Of a stretch of 6,207 nt of DNA, positions 5,440 to 6,207 are shown in pieces. The stretch is from Eubacteriales Family XIII. Incertae Sedis bacterium. Its GTDB lineage: Bacteria > Bacillota_A > Clostridia > Peptostreptococcales > Anaerovoracaceae. The notes below the pieces were generated by a model. That model saw only the letters and a list, made by a program, of their open reading frames with translations. It was not told the DNA's origin and searched no databases. Made by a program: the position numbers and the translations under genes. The number at the start of each line of letters is the position of its first letter. Position 1 is the first letter of the stretch. The stretch covers positions 1 to 6,207 of the forward strand of contig JAITLA010000120.1 of the NCBI GenBank assembly GCA_031278145.1, given 5' to 3'.

Positions 5440-6207
5440 GGCGCGCGGCGAAGCCTCGGGCTACGCGATGGAAACGCGGGACCTGCACTTCTCCTACACG
5501 GAGGGCGTCCCCGTGCTGCGCGGCGTTTCGCTCCGCATAAAGGCGGGAAGGGTGACGACGCTGCTCGGCGCAAACGCCTGCGGCAAGACGACGCTGCTTC
5601 GGCTTCTCGCAAAGGACCTGACGCCGTCCGCGGGCCGGGTGCTGCTCGGCGGAACGGACATACGGAGCATCAGGCGGCGCGACTTCGCGCGGCGCGCGGC
5701 AATCGTGCATCAGAAAAACACGGCGCCCGACGATCTGACCGTGCGGAAGCTCGTGTCCTACGGGCGCCTGCCGTATGGAAGCATGTTCCGCACGGGACGC
5801 GCGGAGAACGCGGCGCCGGTCGAGAACGCCATGGAACGGGCGGGCCTTCTCGCGCTCGCGGACACGCCCATCGGCACGCTCTCGGGCGGGCAGAGGCAGA
5901 GGGCCTTCATCGCGATGGCGCTCGCGCAGGATACGGAGATCCTGTTCCTCGACGAGCCGACGACCTTCCTCGACGTGCGTTACCAGATAGAGATCCTGCG
6001 GCTCCTGCGCGAGCTGAACGAAAAACACGGCGTCACCGTCGTCATGGTGCTGCACGATATCAACCAGGCGATCCTGTATTCCGATGAGATAATCGGGCTT
6101 CGGGACGGGCAGGCGCTCATCGGGGGCCCGCCCCGCGAGGCGGTGAACGCGGATTCGATACGCCTGCTCTACGACATCGAGCTCGATGTGCGTGAGGATG
6201 CGAAGAA
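5423..6207 (+). CDS. Heme/iron ABC transporter ATPase, 3' end cut by the window
   Basis: The ATP-hydrolysing subunit of the importer, acting as a dimer on the cytoplasmic face of the permease. Numbering from TTG as residue 1, Walker A is GANACGKTT (49-57; Ala replaces the usual Gly before CGK, but GxxxxGK(T) is kept). The Q-loop Gln is Q97, the ABC signature LSGGQRQR is 153-160, Walker B plus catalytic Glu is ILFLDEP (173-179, E178), and the switch His is H211. All functional motifs are intact. The gene overlaps the permease by 17 nt. 261 codons are visible without a stop; family members are usually 250-270 residues, so only a little is missing. If translation began at the ATG at 5468, 15 residues would be lost without touching any motif. 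Substrate assignment comes from the neighbours. Confidence 0.92.
   Translation, partial: MEGKDRARGEASGYAMETRDLHFSYTEGVPVLRGVSLRIKAGRVTTLLGANACGKTTLLRLLAKDLTPSAGRVLLGGTDIRSIRRRDFARRAAIVHQKNTAPDDLTVRKLVSYGRLPYGSMFRTGRAENAAPVENAMERAGLLALADTPIGTLSGGQRQRAFIAMALAQDTEILFLDEPTTFLDVRYQIEILRLLRELNEKHGVTVVMVLHDINQAILYSDEIIGLRDGQALIGGPPREAVNADSIRLLYDIELDVREDAK

Noticed and set aside
1..6207. CRISPR array, tRNA or rRNA genes
   Set aside because: No regularly spaced repeats and no recognisable tRNA or rRNA signatures were found on reading through the window.

Overview
The window comes from a GC-rich bacterial chromosome, most likely a member of the Bacillota (a GC-rich Clostridia-type organism). The evidence is a streptococcal-type Shp heme-binding surface protein with a membrane-spanning tail, a lipoprotein solute-binding protein with a clear lipobox, purine-rich Shine-Dalgarno sites, and frequent ATA and AGG codons despite the high GC. 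The lineage is inferred; no rRNA or tRNA is present to fix it.

Layout. Positions 1-482 carry no convincing gene but hold several strong hairpins, one followed by eight T residues that looks like a rightward intrinsic terminator. Positions 483-1987 are a complete IS4-family insertion sequence with perfect 18-bp terminal inverted repeats and one intact leftward transposase of 425 aa (511-1788). It is visibly less GC-rich than the rest of the window and is bordered on both sides by a run of C. Its left tip supplies an outward TTGACA placed 16 bp from a TATACT in the flanking DNA, so insertion appears to have made a leftward hybrid promoter. Positions 1988-2425 are noncoding and contain a good sigma-A type promoter (2200-2228) followed by a leader of about 190 nt with overlapping, mutually exclusive inverted repeats.

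Positions 2426-6207 are a tightly packed rightward operon: an Shp-like heme-binding surface protein (2426-3430), a heme-type ABC solute-binding lipoprotein of the IsdE/HtsA kind (3449-4444), a FecCD-type permease (4438-5439) and its ATPase (5423 to beyond the window end). The order matches my recollection of streptococcal shp-htsA-htsB-htsC. Both candidate methionine ligands of Shp and the Met/His ligand pair of IsdE/HtsA can be seen, so heme rather than a siderophore or cobalamin is the best-supported substrate. The proposed path is Shp catching heme in the cell wall, the lipoprotein taking it over, and the permease and ATPase importing it. The last three genes are translationally coupled by overlaps of 7 and 17 nt or by a short gap, and the ATPase appears to start at a TTG codon chosen by a strong GGAGG site.
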